In this document: piece after piece, positions 8,450 through 16,905 of the stretch
Numbering within the stretch: the stretch's first letter is position 1
Layout of the letters: each line of letters starts with the position of its first letter
Notes under the pieces: model-generated
Told to the model about the DNA's origin: nothing
Database searches by the model: none
What the model saw: the letters and a program-made list of their open reading frames with translations, nothing else
Translations under genes and position numbers: made by a program
Source: Solobacterium sp.
GTDB taxonomy: Bacteria; Bacillota_I; Bacilli_A; Erysipelotrichales; Erysipelotrichaceae
Length of the DNA stretch: 64,000 nt
Assembly: GCA_017512725.1 (NCBI GenBank)
Contig: JAFWEW010000013.1
Coordinates: forward strand, 62,001-126,000
Direction of reading: 5' to 3'

Positions 8450-10396
8450 ATGGCAAAGAAACAGTTTAAAGCGGAATCCAAGCGTCTGCTGGAGCTGATG
8501 ATCAACTCTATTTACACCAATAAGGAAATCTTCCTGCGGGAGCTCATCTCCAACGCAAGCGATGCCCTGGACAAGCGCTATTACGAAGGTCTGACCGACA
8601 AATCCAAGAATGTCGCAAAGAAAGATCTCTGGATCAAAATCTATCTGGATAAAGATGCCCGTACCATGGTCATCGAAGATACCGGCATCGGCATGGATGC
8701 GGAAGAACTGGAAAAGAATCTCGGTACGATTGCCCGTTCCGGCTCGGCAGAATTCCGGCAGGCACTCGAGAAAGACACTTCAAAGATCGATATCATCGGT
8801 CAGTTCGGCGTCGGCTTCTACAGTGCATTCATGGTTTCCAGGAAAGTTACCGTTGATTCGAGAGCTGCCGGAAGCGATCAGGCTTACCGCTGGGTATCGG
8901 CCGGGGAAGACGGCTATACGATCACTCCGTTCGAAAAGGATTCCATCGGTACGATCATTACCCTTGAACTCAAGGATGATACCGAAGACGAGAAGTACAG
9001 CGACTATTTGGATGAATGGACCGTTAAGAAGTTGGTCAAAAAATACAGCGACTATGTCCGCTATCCGATCAAGATGGATGTGACGAAATCCATTCCGGAT
9101 CCGACCGATGAGAATAAGACCATCGATACGAAGGAAGAAGAAACGCTGAACTCGATGATCCCGCTGTGGAAAAAGAACAAGTCCAAGATCACCGAGGAGG
9201 ACTACAACGAATTCTACAAAGGCAAGTTCTCTGACTGGGAGAACCCTCAGAAGGTCATCCACTATAACGTGGAGGGCAATATCAGCTATACCGCCCTGCT
9301 CTATATCCCTTCCAAGACTCCGTTCAATTTCTACAACACAGAGTACGAATCCGGTATCCAGCTGTATTCCAAGGGTGTGTTCATTCTCGACAATGCGAAG
9401 GATCTTCTGCCGGACTGCTATCGGTTCGTAAAAGGTCTAGTCGACAGTGACGATCTCAGCCTGAACATCTCCCGTGAGATCCTTCAGCAGGACCGTCAGG
9501 TCAAGGCACTGGCAAAGTCAATCGACAAGAAGATCACCAAAGCACTGGAAGACATGCGTGACAAGGAGCGTGAGGAATATGAGAAGTTCTTTGAGAACTT
9601 CGGCCTCAACCTCAAATACAGCATTTACAAGAGCTATGGCATGGAGAAGGAAAAGCTTCAGGATCTGCTGCTGTTCCGTTCTTCCAAAGAAGGAAAGTAT
9701 GTCACGCTGAAAGAATACCGTGAGCGCATGGCAGAAGGTCAGAATGAGATCTACTATGCCTGCGGTGCGACCATGGAAGACATTGAAAAGCTGCCTGCCC
9801 TTTCCCGTGTAAAGGAAAAAGGCTATGAGATCCTCTATTTCACGGATTCCATCGATGAGTTCATGATCAAGATGATGATGAACTACGATGAAAAGATGTT
9901 CCGCTCCGTCACAGAGGCCAACCTTGATCTTGACAGCGAAGACGAAAAGAAAGCACGCGAGGCAACCGCGCTTGAAAACAAGGAAATGCTTGAAGCGATG
10001 AAGAATGCCCTCGACGGCAAAATCACCGATGTCCGCATTTCTTCCCGTCTCAGTGATGATCCGGTCTGCCTTGTCGCAGATCAGGGCATGTCGATCGAGA
10101 TGGAAAAGGTGCTTTCTCAGGATCCGATGAACCGCGGCATGAAAGCTTCCAAGATTCTCGAGATCAATCCGAAACATGCGATCTTCGCCAAGCTGAAGGA
10201 TGTCTTCGCTTCAAATCCGGATGTGCTGAAGGAATATGCGGATGTGCTCTATGATCAGGCATTGCTGATTGAAGGGCTTCCGCTTGAAGATCCGGCTGCC
10301 TATGCCCGCAGAATCGTTGACCTGATGGTCAATGCGGCAGTGCCTGCGGCCGAAAAAAAGGACTCCGAACCAGTCGAAGCCGAAATCGTTGAATAA
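8450..10396 (+). CDS. htpG: Molecular chaperone HtpG (Hsp90)
   Basis: 648 residues, normal for bacterial Hsp90. The start is ATG 8450 (MAKKQFKAESKRLLEL) behind AGGAGGT; an upstream in-frame ATG at 8417 lacks a ribosome site and lies next to the operator. The GHKL ATP-binding motifs are intact: ISNASDALDK, DTGIGM and GQFGVGFYS. Middle-domain signatures (LNISREILQQDRQV) and the C-terminal dimerisation domain follow. An ATP-dependent chaperone in the cytoplasm, here under a CIRCE element and followed by its own terminator, so a monocistronic heat-shock unit. Confidence 0.98.
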   Translation: MAKKQFKAESKRLLELMINSIYTNKEIFLRELISNASDALDKRYYEGLTDKSKNVAKKDLWIKIYLDKDARTMVIEDTGIGMDAEELEKNLGTIARSGSAEFRQALEKDTSKIDIIGQFGVGFYSAFMVSRKVTVDSRAAGSDQAYRWVSAGEDGYTITPFEKDSIGTIITLELKDDTEDEKYSDYLDEWTVKKLVKKYSDYVRYPIKMDVTKSIPDPTDENKTIDTKEEETLNSMIPLWKKNKSKITEEDYNEFYKGKFSDWENPQKVIHYNVEGNISYTALLYIPSKTPFNFYNTEYESGIQLYSKGVFILDNAKDLLPDCYRFVKGLVDSDDLSLNISREILQQDRQVKALAKSIDKKITKALEDMRDKEREEYEKFFENFGLNLKYSIYKSYGMEKEKLQDLLLFRSSKEGKYVTLKEYRERMAEGQNEIYYACGATMEDIEKLPALSRVKEKGYEILYFTDSIDEFMIKMMMNYDEKMFRSVTEANLDLDSEDEKKAREATALENKEMLEAMKNALDGKITDVRISSRLSDDPVCLVADQGMSIEMEKVLSQDPMNRGMKASKILEINPKHAIFAKLKDVFASNPDVLKEYADVLYDQALLIEGLPLEDPAAYARRIVDLMVNAAVPAAEKKDSEPVEAEIVE

Positions 10397-10404
10397 GCAT
10401 CATG

Positions 10405-10429
10405 GGAATGACAAAGGTCATTCCTTTTT
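10405..10429 (+). terminator. Rho-independent terminator of htpG
   Basis: Stem GGAATGAC/GTCATTCC, 4-base loop, then five T residues. It overlaps the end of the convergent transporter gene. Confidence 0.85.
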
Positions 10430-11314
10430 CATGTCGATCTGACTGAGCAAAACTGCCGCAAACATCAGCACACAGCCCAGCAGTTCCGCACCATTCATTG
10501 TTTCTCCAAGGAGCCAGAAGCCAAACAGCGCACTGAACACCGATTCAAGACTCAGGATCACACTGGCAACCGCCGGATCTGCATCCCGCTGCCCGATTGC
10601 CTGAAGGGTGTAGCCAAGTCCTGCCGAAAGAAATCCGGCATAGAGGATGGAAGGCGCCGCTTTTAAGAGAGACACTGTCGAAAACAACTCAAACAGCATC
10701 CCGAAGATGATTCCGACCACTCCTGCAGTCAGGTACTGAACGGCACAGAAGCGGATCGGATTCGGGTTCCCGGCTGCCGAAGCGATCACAAGAATATGAA
10801 CCGTAAAGCAGACGGCACAGAGCAGCTCCAGAAAATCCCCAAACTGCACTGCCCCCTTTTCCGGCGAGGAAAGCAGGTACAGCCCGATACATGCTATGCC
10901 GACGGCAATCCAGATGTTGAACGCAGACTTATGATGCAGAAACAGCAGCTGCGCCAATGGAACCAGCACAACATAAAAGGATGTGATAAACCCTGCCTTT
11001 CCTGCGGTGGTATAACGGATCCCGGCCTGCTGGAGCCAGCTGGCAGTAATCAGTACGAGCCCTGCAAGAACTGCCGTTTTCATCCAGCCGCTGCTGCTTT
11101 CTGCTGCTTCAATCTTCAGGAAGCGTGACAGAAACGGTTCCAGCAGGAACACTTCCAAAGAAGCCAGCAGAAAACGGATCCCGTTAAACGTCATCGGGCC
11201 GATCAGATCCGCTGCCACGGACTGGGCAACAAATGCCAGTCCCCAGATCATGGCAGTGATCATCAGCAGCAGGCTGCCGCGCAGTTTCCGGTTATTCAAG
11301 GATTTCACTGACAT
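10418..11314 (-). CDS. EamA-family (DMT) transporter
   Basis: A 298-residue membrane protein with about ten hydrophobic segments in two EamA repeats; MITAMIWGLAFVAQ opens the first and LSAGLGYTLQAIGQRDADPAVASVILSLESVFSALFGFWLLGE is the hallmark of the second. I take ATG 11314 (MSVKSLNN) as start because the fold begins there; the longer frame adds a polar tail within the preceding gene. It overlaps the cation efflux gene by 23 bp, so both are likely one transcript. Substrate unknown (amino acids or metabolites in characterised relatives). Confidence 0.85.
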   Translation of the reverse strand: MSVKSLNNRKLRGSLLLMITAMIWGLAFVAQSVAADLIGPMTFNGIRFLLASLEVFLLEPFLSRFLKIEAAESSSGWMKTAVLAGLVLITASWLQQAGIRYTTAGKAGFITSFYVVLVPLAQLLFLHHKSAFNIWIAVGIACIGLYLLSSPEKGAVQFGDFLELLCAVCFTVHILVIASAAGNPNPIRFCAVQYLTAGVVGIIFGMLFELFSTVSLLKAAPSILYAGFLSAGLGYTLQAIGQRDADPAVASVILSLESVFSALFGFWLLGETMNGAELLGCVLMFAAVLLSQIDMKKE

Positions 11315-12473
11315 GCCCCCGATCAAAGGTGATCCGGCATCGTACCGGCGGCTTCCGGTCCGCAAGCGCCTGCTTTACTGCATTCAGAAGTGCTTCGTTG
11401 GAATATGCGCATTCATACCCGATATCCGCATCAAACTGCAGCAGGATCCCGTCTTCTGCTTCCCGGATGCGGAAATCATGGACACTGATCTCCGGATCTT
11501 TTTCATGAAGTGTTTTTTCCATTAAGTCTTTCCAGAAAGAAACCGATTCATCCTCTTCCAGCGGATCCGGATGGATCGTCAGCATCAGTTCGCATTCCTG
11601 CAGGATCTTTTCTTCACAGCGGTCAATGATCGCATGCGCTTCCATCAGGCTGAGGCGGGCATCCAGTTCCACATGAGCACTGCCCATCCGGGTACCGGGG
11701 CCGTAGTCATGGATGACAAGATCATGAAATCCCTTTACTTCCGGTTCTTCTTTCAGGATTGCCGTAATTCTCTGTTCCAGCGCTTCATCCGCATTTTCTC
11801 CAAGCAGTTTGCCGATGATATCGCTTGCCAGTTCATATCCGCTGCGGAATACATACAGGGCCACAAGACTGGCAGTGATTCCGTCCACCGGCACATTCGG
11901 AAGCAGTCTGGAAAGGATCAGGGAAAGAATCGTTCCGGAGGTCGCCAGCACATCATTCAAAGAATCCTTTGAAGCCGCCAGCAGACCGGTATGGTTCACC
12001 CGTTCCCCCAGGATCCGGTTGAACCGGCTCATCCAGTATTTCACCAGTACCGTTATCACCAGGATGCCCAGCATTACGGGAGTGATATGAAGCTCGGTTG
12101 GATGAAGGATACGGTGAATGCCTTCCTTCAGCAGTTCAAACGCTGCCGAAAAGATGATGGCAGTGATGATCAGGGAAACGATATACTCCATCCGGCCATG
12201 CCCAAAGGGATGATCCTTGTCGGCAGGACGGGAAGCGATCTTGTTGCCGAGCATCGTAATGATGCAGGAGATACAGTCTGAAAGATTGTTTACGGCATCG
12301 GAGATGACTGCCGCAGAAGAGGAAAGAATTCCGGTTGCGAGCTTCACAACCGCCAGCATCAGATTGCAGGCAATGCCAACCACACCGGCCAGTGTTCCGT
12401 ATGCAAGACGAACAGACCGTTTTTCGGTCTGTTCATGGTTTTTGATAAAGTGTCTGATCAGCCATTCCGTCAT
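11292..12473 (-). CDS. Cation diffusion facilitator family transporter
   Basis: 393 residues. The transmembrane part carries the two CDF metal-site motifs: SDAVNNLSD (helix II) and DPxxHPFGHGRMEY written here as DKDHPFGHGRMEY. A helix-V sequence LAASKDSLNDV supplies the second HxxxD-like site. The C-terminal cytoplasmic ferredoxin-like domain (about residues 205-290) is present, with an extra tail of roughly 100 residues. It exports divalent cations such as Mn, Zn or Fe by proton antiport; NDV/SDAVNN variants are often Mn or Fe exporters, but I cannot assign the metal. Confidence 0.9.
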   Translation of the reverse strand: MTEWLIRHFIKNHEQTEKRSVRLAYGTLAGVVGIACNLMLAVVKLATGILSSSAAVISDAVNNLSDCISCIITMLGNKIASRPADKDHPFGHGRMEYIVSLIITAIIFSAAFELLKEGIHRILHPTELHITPVMLGILVITVLVKYWMSRFNRILGERVNHTGLLAASKDSLNDVLATSGTILSLILSRLLPNVPVDGITASLVALYVFRSGYELASDIIGKLLGENADEALEQRITAILKEEPEVKGFHDLVIHDYGPGTRMGSAHVELDARLSLMEAHAIIDRCEEKILQECELMLTIHPDPLEEDESVSFWKDLMEKTLHEKDPEISVHDFRIREAEDGILLQFDADIGYECAYSNEALLNAVKQALADRKPPVRCRITFDRGHVSEILE

Positions 12474-12507
12474 AGCCTTAATTATATGCCTCTGTGACAG
12501 GAATGCA

Positions 12508-13008
12508 TCATTTCAGAACTCTCCGGTGCAGGCGAACAAAATAAGCGCACAGCACCGGCATGAAGATCAGAAGTACCAGCATCAGCGATGCGGCTCTCGG
12601 CAGGATCCTGCCCATCAGGAAGATTTCAGCCGGCAGCGGCATTGCAAGCGATACAAACACAAAGATCCAGAAACTGACCAGCAGGATCATCATGGTTTCC
12701 CGCAGTGCCCGCAGGGAGCTTTCCATCCAGAGAATTGAAACGACGGTATTGCAGAAGGCAAGCAGTACGATCGTTTCAATCTCGCCGGACAGACCGGAAG
12801 CCAGAATGAATGGAATCTGGATCAGCGTAAAGCAGATGATCCGGTGAAAGTTGTTAAGAAACCGTCCCGCGGAATGCCAGAAGACGGCAAGAAATGCGCT
12901 GCAGATACCGAACATTGCCGCTGCGCGGGAATACCCGCTGACCGCATAAGCGTAGGAAAGAAGCAGGATTGCCTCATTCACCATAAATCGTTTCCCGTAT
13001 TCCATCAT
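12508..13008 (-). CDS. Small integral membrane protein, unknown function
   Basis: 166 residues with about six hydrophobic segments and a short basic C-terminus (VRLHRRVLK). The start is the ATGATG at 13008 behind AGGAGG. I recognise no family motif. It is divergently transcribed from the WYL regulator, and the 77-bp gap holds a near-palindromic site (13057-13074). A membrane target regulated by that WYL protein is therefore a plausible guess. Confidence 0.65.
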   Translation of the reverse strand: MMEYGKRFMVNEAILLLSYAYAVSGYSRAAAMFGICSAFLAVFWHSAGRFLNNFHRIICFTLIQIPFILASGLSGEIETIVLLAFCNTVVSILWMESSLRALRETMMILLVSFWIFVFVSLAMPLPAEIFLMGRILPRAASLMLVLLIFMPVLCAYFVRLHRRVLK

Positions 13009-13054
13009 CCATTCCTCCTGTTCCGCTGTTATCGTAGACGGAAGATACGGATTC

Positions 13055-13074
13055 ACTGTCCCAAAAATGGTACA
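13055..13074. promoter_or_regulatory. Near-palindromic site in the divergent WYL promoter, repeated at 39068
   Basis: TGTCCCAAAAATGGTACA (13057-13074) has arms TGTCCC/GGTACA with one mismatch. Its last bases with the following AAT form a TACAAT -10 box for the WYL gene, so a bound protein would cover the promoter. The same 18 bases, plus two more on one side, recur in reverse at 39068-39085. It could be a WYL-protein operator or a fossil insertion-sequence end. Confidence 0.5.
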
Positions 13075-13085
13075 ATGAAAAAGAA

Positions 13086-14066
13086 ATGAATCCTGTTGCC
13101 GGACATATCGCAAGAACGTTTGCGATTTTGGACATCCTGAATGAACAGACCGACCAGAACCACTGTATCTCCATGAATGATCTGGTTCTTTTCCTTGAGG
13201 ACAGGAACATCACTGCCGAACGGAAGGCTGTCTACAAATCCATTCATGCCCTGCAGGACCACGGTTATGACATCCGCTATACCCGGAGAGACGGGCAGAA
13301 CGGATATTATATCGAGCGCCCCTGGTCTTCTTCGGAGATCCGGGTGCTCATCGATGCGGTAAACAGCTCCTATTCCCTTTCCGAAAAGGTTTCCGGGGAA
13401 CTGAATCAGAAACTGAAAACCTGTCTCAGTCCGTTTGAACAGGAACTGGTGCCGGAAGGATCCGTTGCCCGGAACAAGACGGACAATGATGACGTGCTCG
13501 AACTCATTTCAAAACTGCTTCAAGCGGCTTCAAAGTCCCTTCCGGTGGAATTCTGTTACTACGATCTGACCCTCACCCGCAAAAAACAGTACCGCCGCAG
13601 CAAGGCAGTCTACCGTCTGCTGCCGGTTGCGGTCATGGAAAACAGCGGCCGTTACTACTGTGTGTTTTATTCCCGGAAGCACAGCAGTTTTGCCAATTAC
13701 CGGATTGATAAGATGAATTCCCTTATTGTTGGCAGTGAGCCGGAAGAACCGGTCCGCTTCGATGCAGAGCGCTGGGCAGAAACATCGTTTCAGATGTACC
13801 GCGGCGATCCGGTTACCGTACAGCTGGAATGTGAACGTTCCATGGTTCCGATCATCTTTGACCAGTTCGGAAAAAACATCCTGGTCTCGGCAGTCGGTGA
13901 ACATACCTTTACGATAAACCTGAAAACTTCCATCAGCCCTACCCTCATTTCGTGGATCCTGATGTTTTACGACCGCATCACCGTCAAAGCACCGGACGAA
14001 CTGATTGACCGGCTGCTGGAAATCGCAGATTCCGTCTGTCAGAACTACCGGAAAGCACTAAAATAG
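13086..14066 (+). CDS. WYL-domain transcriptional regulator
   Basis: 326 residues. An N-terminal winged HTH (about residues 10-78, ending in the wing QDHGYDIRYTRRDGQNGYYI) is followed by a WYL domain (about 150-220; SLPVEFCYYDLT, KAVYRLLPVAVMENSGRYYCVFYS, FANYRIDKM) and a WCX-like C-terminal extension. WYL proteins are regulators that sense nucleic-acid or nucleotide ligands and often control phage-defence or mobile-element genes. The start lies 10 bp after a TACAAT box and lacks a ribosome site, so the mRNA may be leaderless. Confidence 0.85.
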   Translation: MNPVAGHIARTFAILDILNEQTDQNHCISMNDLVLFLEDRNITAERKAVYKSIHALQDHGYDIRYTRRDGQNGYYIERPWSSSEIRVLIDAVNSSYSLSEKVSGELNQKLKTCLSPFEQELVPEGSVARNKTDNDDVLELISKLLQAASKSLPVEFCYYDLTLTRKKQYRRSKAVYRLLPVAVMENSGRYYCVFYSRKHSSFANYRIDKMNSLIVGSEPEEPVRFDAERWAETSFQMYRGDPVTVQLECERSMVPIIFDQFGKNILVSAVGEHTFTINLKTSISPTLISWILMFYDRITVKAPDELIDRLLEIADSVCQNYRKALK

Positions 14067-14086
14067 AGATAGCAGGAGGAACTTCC

Positions 14087-14821
14087 ATGAGTACACTGGA
14101 CGAAAAAATCAAACAGCTTCAGGAGATCATTGACGGAGCACATGCCATCGTTTTCTTCACCGGCGCCGGCGTCAGCACCGACAGCGGCATTCCGGACTTC
14201 CGCTCTCAGGACGGACTGTACCATCTCAAGTACAAATATCCGCCGGAGGAGATCGTCAGTCATCATTTCTTCGTTGAAAAACCGGAGGAATTCTGGGAGT
14301 TCTATAAAGATAAAATGCTGAACCTTGACGCCGAACCGAATGCGACGCATAAATTCATGGCGGCCTGTGAAGATGCCGGCAAATCACTCGGGGTCGTGAC
14401 CCAGAACATTGACGGTCTTCATCAGAAAGCAGGATCCAGGCACGTCTATGAGCTGCACGGCAGTGTGCTGCGCAACTACTGCACCCGCTGCGGCGCATTC
14501 TATGATGCGGAATATATCAAAAACAGCAAGGGGATCCCCTGCTGTGAAAAAGACGGTGCGATCGTCAAACCGGATGTCGTACTGTATGAGGAAGGTCTCA
14601 GCACGCCGGTCATCAACGGTGCGGTTGCGGCGATTCAGAGTGCAGATGTACTGATCGTTCTTGGCACTTCGCTGGTTGTATATCCGGCAGCCGGTCTGAT
14701 CAATTACTTCAGCGGAAAGCATCTCATCCTGATCAACCGGGATGTCACGCCTTATGATTCGCAGGCGGATCTTCTGATCCAGGCCAGCTTCTCGGATGTA
14801 TTTCCGAAACTGCATGTCTGA
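14087..14821 (+). CDS. NAD-dependent protein deacylase, SIR2 family
   Basis: 244 residues, the full bacterial sirtuin. NAD-binding motifs FFTGAGVSTDSGIPDFRS and TQNIDGLHQKAG, catalytic His in ELHGSV, and the zinc module CTRC...PCCEKDG are present; the second zinc pair is CC rather than CxxC. GTSLVVYPAAGL and LINRD complete the Rossmann fold. It removes acyl groups from lysines, making nicotinamide and O-acyl-ADP-ribose. Located 20 bp after the WYL gene and ended by a terminator, so probably a two-gene unit. Confidence 0.95.
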   Translation: MSTLDEKIKQLQEIIDGAHAIVFFTGAGVSTDSGIPDFRSQDGLYHLKYKYPPEEIVSHHFFVEKPEEFWEFYKDKMLNLDAEPNATHKFMAACEDAGKSLGVVTQNIDGLHQKAGSRHVYELHGSVLRNYCTRCGAFYDAEYIKNSKGIPCCEKDGAIVKPDVVLYEEGLSTPVINGAVAAIQSADVLIVLGTSLVVYPAAGLINYFSGKHLILINRDVTPYDSQADLLIQASFSDVFPKLHV

Positions 14822-14834
14822 TCAAACTTCGTTT

Positions 14835-14858
14835 GGACAGCTCAGGCTGTCCTTTTTT
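14835..14858 (+). terminator. Rho-independent terminator after sirtuin gene
   Basis: Stem GGACAGC/GCTGTCC, TCAG loop, then six T residues. Confidence 0.9.
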
Positions 14859-14869
14859 CTTCCCGAACG

Positions 14870-14892
14870 AAAAAAACGTTGGTTTTCCAACG
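14870..14892 (-). terminator. Rho-independent terminator after carD-like gene
   Basis: Stem CGTTGG/CCAACG with an AAAA loop and a T run on the minus strand, placed back-to-back with the sirtuin terminator. Confidence 0.85.
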
Positions 14893-14896
14893 CCTC

Positions 14897-15445
14897 TTAC
14901 TTCTTGGTACTCTTTGCCTTCGCTTTCCGTTTTGCCTTTGCGGCTTCCCGCTTTTCGCATTTTGCGACTTCTTTTTCAAAATACGCCTTGGATTCTTCAT
15001 AGGTCATTCCAAGTGCGATCGCTACTTCGCTGTAGAGCAGCTTTTCGGCCTTTTCCAGATATTCCGCATCAATGCTGGCAAGCTTTTTATGGTTTTTCAG
15101 ACGCTCATCATTGCGCAGATAGGAAGTTTTGATGATACATACCAGATCTTCCAGAGAATCCCCTTTCATGAGAGTCGCATACTGGCTCTTCATGTTTGCC
15201 GGCTTTGACTCAAGGGTTTCAATTCCCGGCGCATTCTGGATCAGCTCTTTGATTTCTTCCTCAGTGACCAGATCGCGGAGATGACCGGCACGGTTGGAAA
15301 CCGGCACCTGCATGGTCACCGTACGGTCCGTACTGTCATATGGGACAAGCACATAGCACATCTCGCCCGTAAAATCACTTTTCTTCTTTGCGACTACTTT
15401 GCAGACATCCCGGCGATACACAACAACATCATTGATCTTGTACAT
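14897..15445 (-). CDS. CarD family transcriptional regulator
   Basis: 182 residues. The N-terminal RNA-polymerase-interacting Tudor-like domain is recognisable (MYKINDVVVYRRDVCKV, YYVLVPYDSTDRTVTMQVPV as a variant of the YYVL/PV pattern). The C-terminal helical DNA-binding domain spans about 95-165, with a Lys/Ala-rich tail. CarD proteins bind the polymerase beta subunit and stabilise open complexes. Monocistronic, with strong AGGAGGTAAG ribosome site upstream of ATG 15445. Confidence 0.85.
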   Translation of the reverse strand: MYKINDVVVYRRDVCKVVAKKKSDFTGEMCYVLVPYDSTDRTVTMQVPVSNRAGHLRDLVTEEEIKELIQNAPGIETLESKPANMKSQYATLMKGDSLEDLVCIIKTSYLRNDERLKNHKKLASIDAEYLEKAEKLLYSEVAIALGMTYEESKAYFEKEVAKCEKREAAKAKRKAKAKSTKK

Positions 15446-15565
15446 GTGCTTACCTCCTATTTGATGTTCATTATAACATTTATTTTATTATAATGATACA
15501 TTTCGAGGGTTCACTCGGTGCCCTGCCCGGAGGTTCCGAACAGGATGTCATCTGTCTCTTTCGCA

Positions 15566-16789
15566 CTATACGATCTGAAGAATGTAAAACTTCAGATATT
15601 CCGTTTCGGGTACGGAAAGATGCACGGGATGATCCATTGCCGCATGCCGTTCCTCAATGATTCTTATCCCTACCCCGGCTTCATCCGCCGCTTCCTTCAG
15701 CATCTTCCGGAACTCACTGTTGGGCATGAAGTGACTGCAGGATGCGGTTGCCAGATAATCGCCGCGATGAAGTGCCTTCATGGCCAGGGCGTTCACCCGG
15801 CGATAGCCGATCCGGGCAGTCGCAAACGTCTTTCTGCTTTTGGTGAAGGCAGGCGGATCAAGAATGATGAAATCATAGCGGTATGGCTTTGAACGAAGCT
15901 CTTCCAGCAGATCAAACACATCTGCACACACAAAATCCATCCGGTCGTCGAGCCCATTGAGAACCGCGTTCTGTTTTGCATTGTCCAACGCGAACTGTGA
16001 GATATCCGCAGCGGTCACGTGCAGAGCACCGGCAGCGGCCGCATTCAGGGCAAAACTGCCGGTATGCGTACAGCAGTCCAGAACGGTTCTTCCCTCTGCG
16101 ATCGGACGGATCGCTCTGCGGTTATATTTCTGATCCAGAAAGAAGCCGGTCTTCTGTCCGTTTTCAACATCGACCTCATACCGGATGCCATTCTCCGTGA
16201 TAACGATCCGCGGGGATTCCGGAGCCGGTTTTCCGATCTCTGCCCAGCCTTTGTACAACGGCAGCCCTTCCTTCTTCCGCAGTGCTTCCTCATTGCGCTC
16301 AAAGATTCCCCGGACTACGGTTCCTCTTTCTTCCAGCTCCTTCACAAGCGCGCGGTAGATCACCTCTTTTTTCTGTTCCATGCCATAGGAGAGCACTTCA
16401 CTGACCAGCAGGTCTTCATATTTATCAACGGTCAGTCCGCACAGACCGTCCGCTTCTCCGTGGATCAGCCGGCAGGAGGAAACATCCTCCTTCATCACCG
16501 CGTACCGGTAATCAACCGCATATTTAACCCTGCGCTCAAAAAAGGCATCCGAAAACGTCTCATTGGCATTGCGGTCCAGGAGCCGTACACGGATTTTGGA
16601 ACAGGCACTGTAAAACCCGGTGCCAAGAAATGCCCCTTTTTCCGAGAAGAGATCGATCAGTGTACCGTTTTCGACCGCTTCACTCTGCTCGATAATCTCA
16701 TCTTCATAAACCCATGGATGCCCGCTTTTCAGAGAAGCTTCCTGTTTCTTTGTGACCTTTGCGTAAGGATTGTTCCGTTTCTGTTTCAT
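15566..16789 (-). CDS. Class I SAM-dependent rRNA methyltransferase, RlmI-like
   Basis: 407 residues. An N-terminal PUA domain (KSGHPWVYEDEIIEQ) precedes a linking EEHVD-like domain and a Rossmann methyltransferase domain. SAM motif I reads VLDCCTHTGSFALNAA, motif IV DPPAFTKSRK. This matches the RlmI/RlmK-like 23S rRNA (cytosine-5) methyltransferases, although the exact target base is not established. Minus strand, single gene. Confidence 0.85.
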   Translation of the reverse strand: MKQKRNNPYAKVTKKQEASLKSGHPWVYEDEIIEQSEAVENGTLIDLFSEKGAFLGTGFYSACSKIRVRLLDRNANETFSDAFFERRVKYAVDYRYAVMKEDVSSCRLIHGEADGLCGLTVDKYEDLLVSEVLSYGMEQKKEVIYRALVKELEERGTVVRGIFERNEEALRKKEGLPLYKGWAEIGKPAPESPRIVITENGIRYEVDVENGQKTGFFLDQKYNRRAIRPIAEGRTVLDCCTHTGSFALNAAAAGALHVTAADISQFALDNAKQNAVLNGLDDRMDFVCADVFDLLEELRSKPYRYDFIILDPPAFTKSRKTFATARIGYRRVNALAMKALHRGDYLATASCSHFMPNSEFRKMLKEAADEAGVGIRIIEERHAAMDHPVHLSVPETEYLKFYILQIV

Positions 16790-16905
16790 ATGTCTTCCAC
16801 CCGGAAAATCGTATCATTTTCACTGCTCATTTTCACGCCTGCCGGAAACGATTCTCAGGCTGTTTTTTATATATAGTCTTGTTATAATAGGCAGGGACTA
16901 AACAC

